From CAZLMW01 sp964560875 (GTDB lineage Bacteria; Myxococcota_A; UBA9042): a stretch of DNA of 64,000 bases. The stretch is taken from the NCBI GenBank assembly GCA_964560875.1, contig CAZLMW010000024.1:13200-77199 (forward strand), written 5' to 3'. Below the pieces are notes generated by a model. The model did not search any database and was not told the origin of the DNA. It was given only the letters and a program-made list of their open reading frames with translations. The position numbers and the translations under genes were made by a program. Below, piece by piece: positions 62,096-64,000 of the stretch; positions within the stretch are counted from its first letter, which is position 1; every line of letters starts with the position of its first letter.

Positions 62096-63913
62096 ATGCC
62101 GCTGCTGACTGCACACGGGATCGCGAAAGCTTTTGGCATGACTGTGCTCCTCGATGGCGCCGAATTGCACCTTGTGCACGGTGAACGCGTCGGCCTGGTC
62201 GGGCTGAATGGGTCGGGCAAATCGACCCTGCTGCGTATCCTTGCCGGGCAAGATACGGCCGACGACGGCAGCTTCGCCTGGCGCCGCGATATCCGCGTGA
62301 CCTACCTGTCGCAGCGACCCGACCTGCGCGAAGACGACACCTTGATCGACGTCGCGATGGCCGGCGCACGTCGCAACCCGACAGGTTGGGATCCCCATGA
62401 ACAGGAAGCACAGTCGCGCAGGCAGCTGTCCGAGATGGGCGTCACAACGCCCGAGCTGAGCGTGGGGGAAGCTTCCGGAGGCAACCGTCGCCGCGCCGCC
62501 GTTGCCGCCGCCCTCCTGGAAGAGCCGGACCTGCTGCTGCTCGACGAACCGACCAACCACCTCGACGTCGCCACCGTCGAACGCCTCGAAAAGCAGCTGT
62601 GCGCGTTCCCCGGCGCCATCGTCCTCATCACCCACGATCGCTACTTCCTCAACGTCGTGGTCGATCGCATCTTGGAGATGCGGCAAGCCAAGCTCTGGTC
62701 GTGGCCCGGCACGTTCGAGGACTACCTTGCCGGACGCGTCGCGCAGGAAGACCTCGAGGCGCGCAACGAACACGGGCGGAAGCGGCGCCTTGCCACCGAG
62801 TTGGACTGGCTGCGTCGATCGCCCAAGGCCCGGACCACCAAGCAGAAGGCGCGGATCCAGCGGGCCGAAGCGCTGATGACGAGCGGCTACGAGGCCAACC
62901 GCACCGTCAAACTCGAGGTCCAGCAGGGTGTACGGCTCGGCAAGAAGATCCTCGACGCCAAGGGCCTCGATGTCGGCTTCGTCGGTCACAAGCCGCTGGT
63001 CAAAGGCCTCGACCTCTCGATGACGCGCGGCGTACGAATCGGGGTTGTTGGCGACAACGGCGTCGGCAAGACAACGCTGCTTCGGACCTTGATCGGACAG
63101 CACGATCCCCGCGGCGGTTCGCTGCAGCTGGGCATCAACACGACGGCGCTGTACATCGACCAGGAACGCAGCGGGCTCGATCCCAAGGCCACCGTCCGCG
63201 AGTCGGGCAGCCCGAGCGGCGGCGATTGGGTCATGGTCGGCGACAACAAGGTGCACATCGCGTCGTGGCTGGAGCGCTTTCTGTTCCGCCACGACGACCT
63301 CCGCCAGAAGGTCAGCACGCTCTCGGGCGGGCAACGCTTCAGGCTGCTCCTCGCGCGACGACTGCAGCAACCGATGAACCTGCTCGTGCTCGACGAACCG
63401 ACGAACGACCTCGACTTCGAGACCTTGCGTGTGCTCGAGGAGGCGCTGATCGACTACGCGGGCTGCCTCGTCATCGTGAGCCACGATCGCTGCTTCATGG
63501 ACCGCGTTTGCACCCACGTCCTCGAGCTCGAAGGGGCCGGTTCATGGCAGCTGCATACCGGTAATTGGAGCGAGTGGCAGGCCCGCAAAGTGGCGCAACG
63601 GCGCGAGCAAGCCGCGGCCGAGAAGAAGGCGCGCGCGGCCAAAGCACCGGTCAAATCGCGGCTCAGCAAGCCCAAGTTGTCGTGGAAAGAGCAGAAGCGT
63701 CTCGAAGTCATCGAGTCCGAGATCGAACGGGCCGAAGAGGACGTCGCCGCCGCCGAAGCCGCGCTGGATGACCCCGCCGTCACATCGGACTACACGAAGC
63801 TGCAACCCGCGACCGATGCGCTCGAAAAGGTGGTCGCCCATCGCGATGCGCTGTACGCGGAATGGGAAACGCTCGAAGAACGGGTCGCTGAGATTGCGGC
63901 TGCGAACGCGTAG
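62096..63913 (+). CDS. uup: ABC-F ATPase, Uup-type
   Basis: 605 residues from the ATG at 62096. Two ABC domains: Walker A1 GLNGSGKST (36-44) and Walker A2 GDNGVGKTT (about 319-327), with Walker B LDEPTNHLD and LDEPTNDLD. The second signature is LSGGQRFR, while the first reads VGEASGGNRRR, a shifted or changed variant. A C-terminal coiled coil (about 540-605) is the DNA-binding domain of Uup. ABC-F proteins without membrane helices act on ribosomes; Uup has roles in ribosome assembly and precise DNA transposon excision. An extended -10-like TGCTATATC at 62040-62048 may be its promoter. Confidence 0.9.
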   Translation: MPLLTAHGIAKAFGMTVLLDGAELHLVHGERVGLVGLNGSGKSTLLRILAGQDTADDGSFAWRRDIRVTYLSQRPDLREDDTLIDVAMAGARRNPTGWDPHEQEAQSRRQLSEMGVTTPELSVGEASGGNRRRAAVAAALLEEPDLLLLDEPTNHLDVATVERLEKQLCAFPGAIVLITHDRYFLNVVVDRILEMRQAKLWSWPGTFEDYLAGRVAQEDLEARNEHGRKRRLATELDWLRRSPKARTTKQKARIQRAEALMTSGYEANRTVKLEVQQGVRLGKKILDAKGLDVGFVGHKPLVKGLDLSMTRGVRIGVVGDNGVGKTTLLRTLIGQHDPRGGSLQLGINTTALYIDQERSGLDPKATVRESGSPSGGDWVMVGDNKVHIASWLERFLFRHDDLRQKVSTLSGGQRFRLLLARRLQQPMNLLVLDEPTNDLDFETLRVLEEALIDYAGCLVIVSHDRCFMDRVCTHVLELEGAGSWQLHTGNWSEWQARKVAQRREQAAAEKKARAAKAPVKSRLSKPKLSWKEQKRLEVIESEIERAEEDVAAAEAALDDPAVTSDYTKLQPATDALEKVVAHRDALYAEWETLEERVAEIAAANA

Positions 63914-64000
63914 CCCGGTCTTCTCGTCAAGGCGCGAAGGTGTGGATCCAGATCGGATCGGAGTTGTTCGGACGTGAGCGTCGCCGCACTCATCGGCAAT
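63914..64000. other. Window end, no assigned gene
   Basis: 87 bases after the ABC-F stop. A GTG at 63974 opens a short frame (beginning MSVAALIGN) that runs to the edge and could be the start of the next gene; no ribosome site stands out. An antisense frame also overlaps the region. Nothing further can be said. Confidence 0.25.

Overview
The window is 64 kb of high-GC, gene-dense chromosome from a deltaproteobacterial-type organism, most likely Myxococcota or Bradymonadota. The clues are very long secreted Cys-rich proteins with Dictyostelium-type CTxDxC repeats, lipoproteins with Ser/Gly/Asp linkers, two large Ser/Thr kinases (one with an nSTAND and WD40 tail), many proteins of unknown function, and ordinary housekeeping genes between them. 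No rRNA, tRNA, insertion sequence, prophage or CRISPR array was seen. The lineage is inferred from gene style only.

Layout. 0-5.4 kb: an edge-truncated zinc-ribbon protein, two paralogous single-pass coiled-coil proteins, a leftward group (HEAT-like protein, greA, tsaE), a lytic transglycosylase and rpoZ. 5.4-13.5 kb: a Ser/Thr kinase with a DFS motif, a pentapeptide-repeat ion channel paired with a membrane protein, a Rickettsia/archaeal-type valS and a HupE-like protein. 13.5-19.7 kb: two giant Cys-rich surface proteins. 19.7-27 kb: an EndoIII-like glycosylase lacking the full cluster motif, then a porin, a PHP-domain lipoprotein, a membrane protein and an SDR in one tight operon. 27-35 kb: a TPR protein, lon, and an overlapping trio (THUMP methyltransferase, PlsX-like protein, HAD phosphatase). 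35-39.5 kb: all three AmmeMemoRadiSam genes, then pdxB. 39.5-44.6 kb: an IgGFc-binding-type lipoprotein, a thioredoxin lipoprotein and a thioredoxin/beta-barrel fusion. 44.6-46.7 kb: smpB, an alpha-methylacyl-CoA racemase-like gene and crcB. 46.8-54.4 kb: a four-gene overlapping operon (YceI, kinase-nSTAND-WD40, a repeat protein, a two-TM helical protein). 54.4-64 kb: alkB, a glutathionyl-hydroquinone reductase, a PfkB kinase fused to an Fe-S helical glycosidase-like domain, a divergent CNT nucleoside permease, an acyl-CoA dehydrogenase and an Uup-type ABC-F ATPase.

How they work together. alkB, the racemase-like gene and the acyl-CoA dehydrogenase suggest use of alkanes or branched lipids. 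The envelope genes suggest a heavily disulphide-bonded cell surface with its own thiol-redox proteins. The most interesting locus is 56.5-59.8 kb. There a nucleoside permease diverges from a kinase-glycosidase fusion across a perfect 14-bp palindrome. This reads as a salvage module for a modified nucleoside, with queuosine the leading candidate. That reading is inference and has clear tests.
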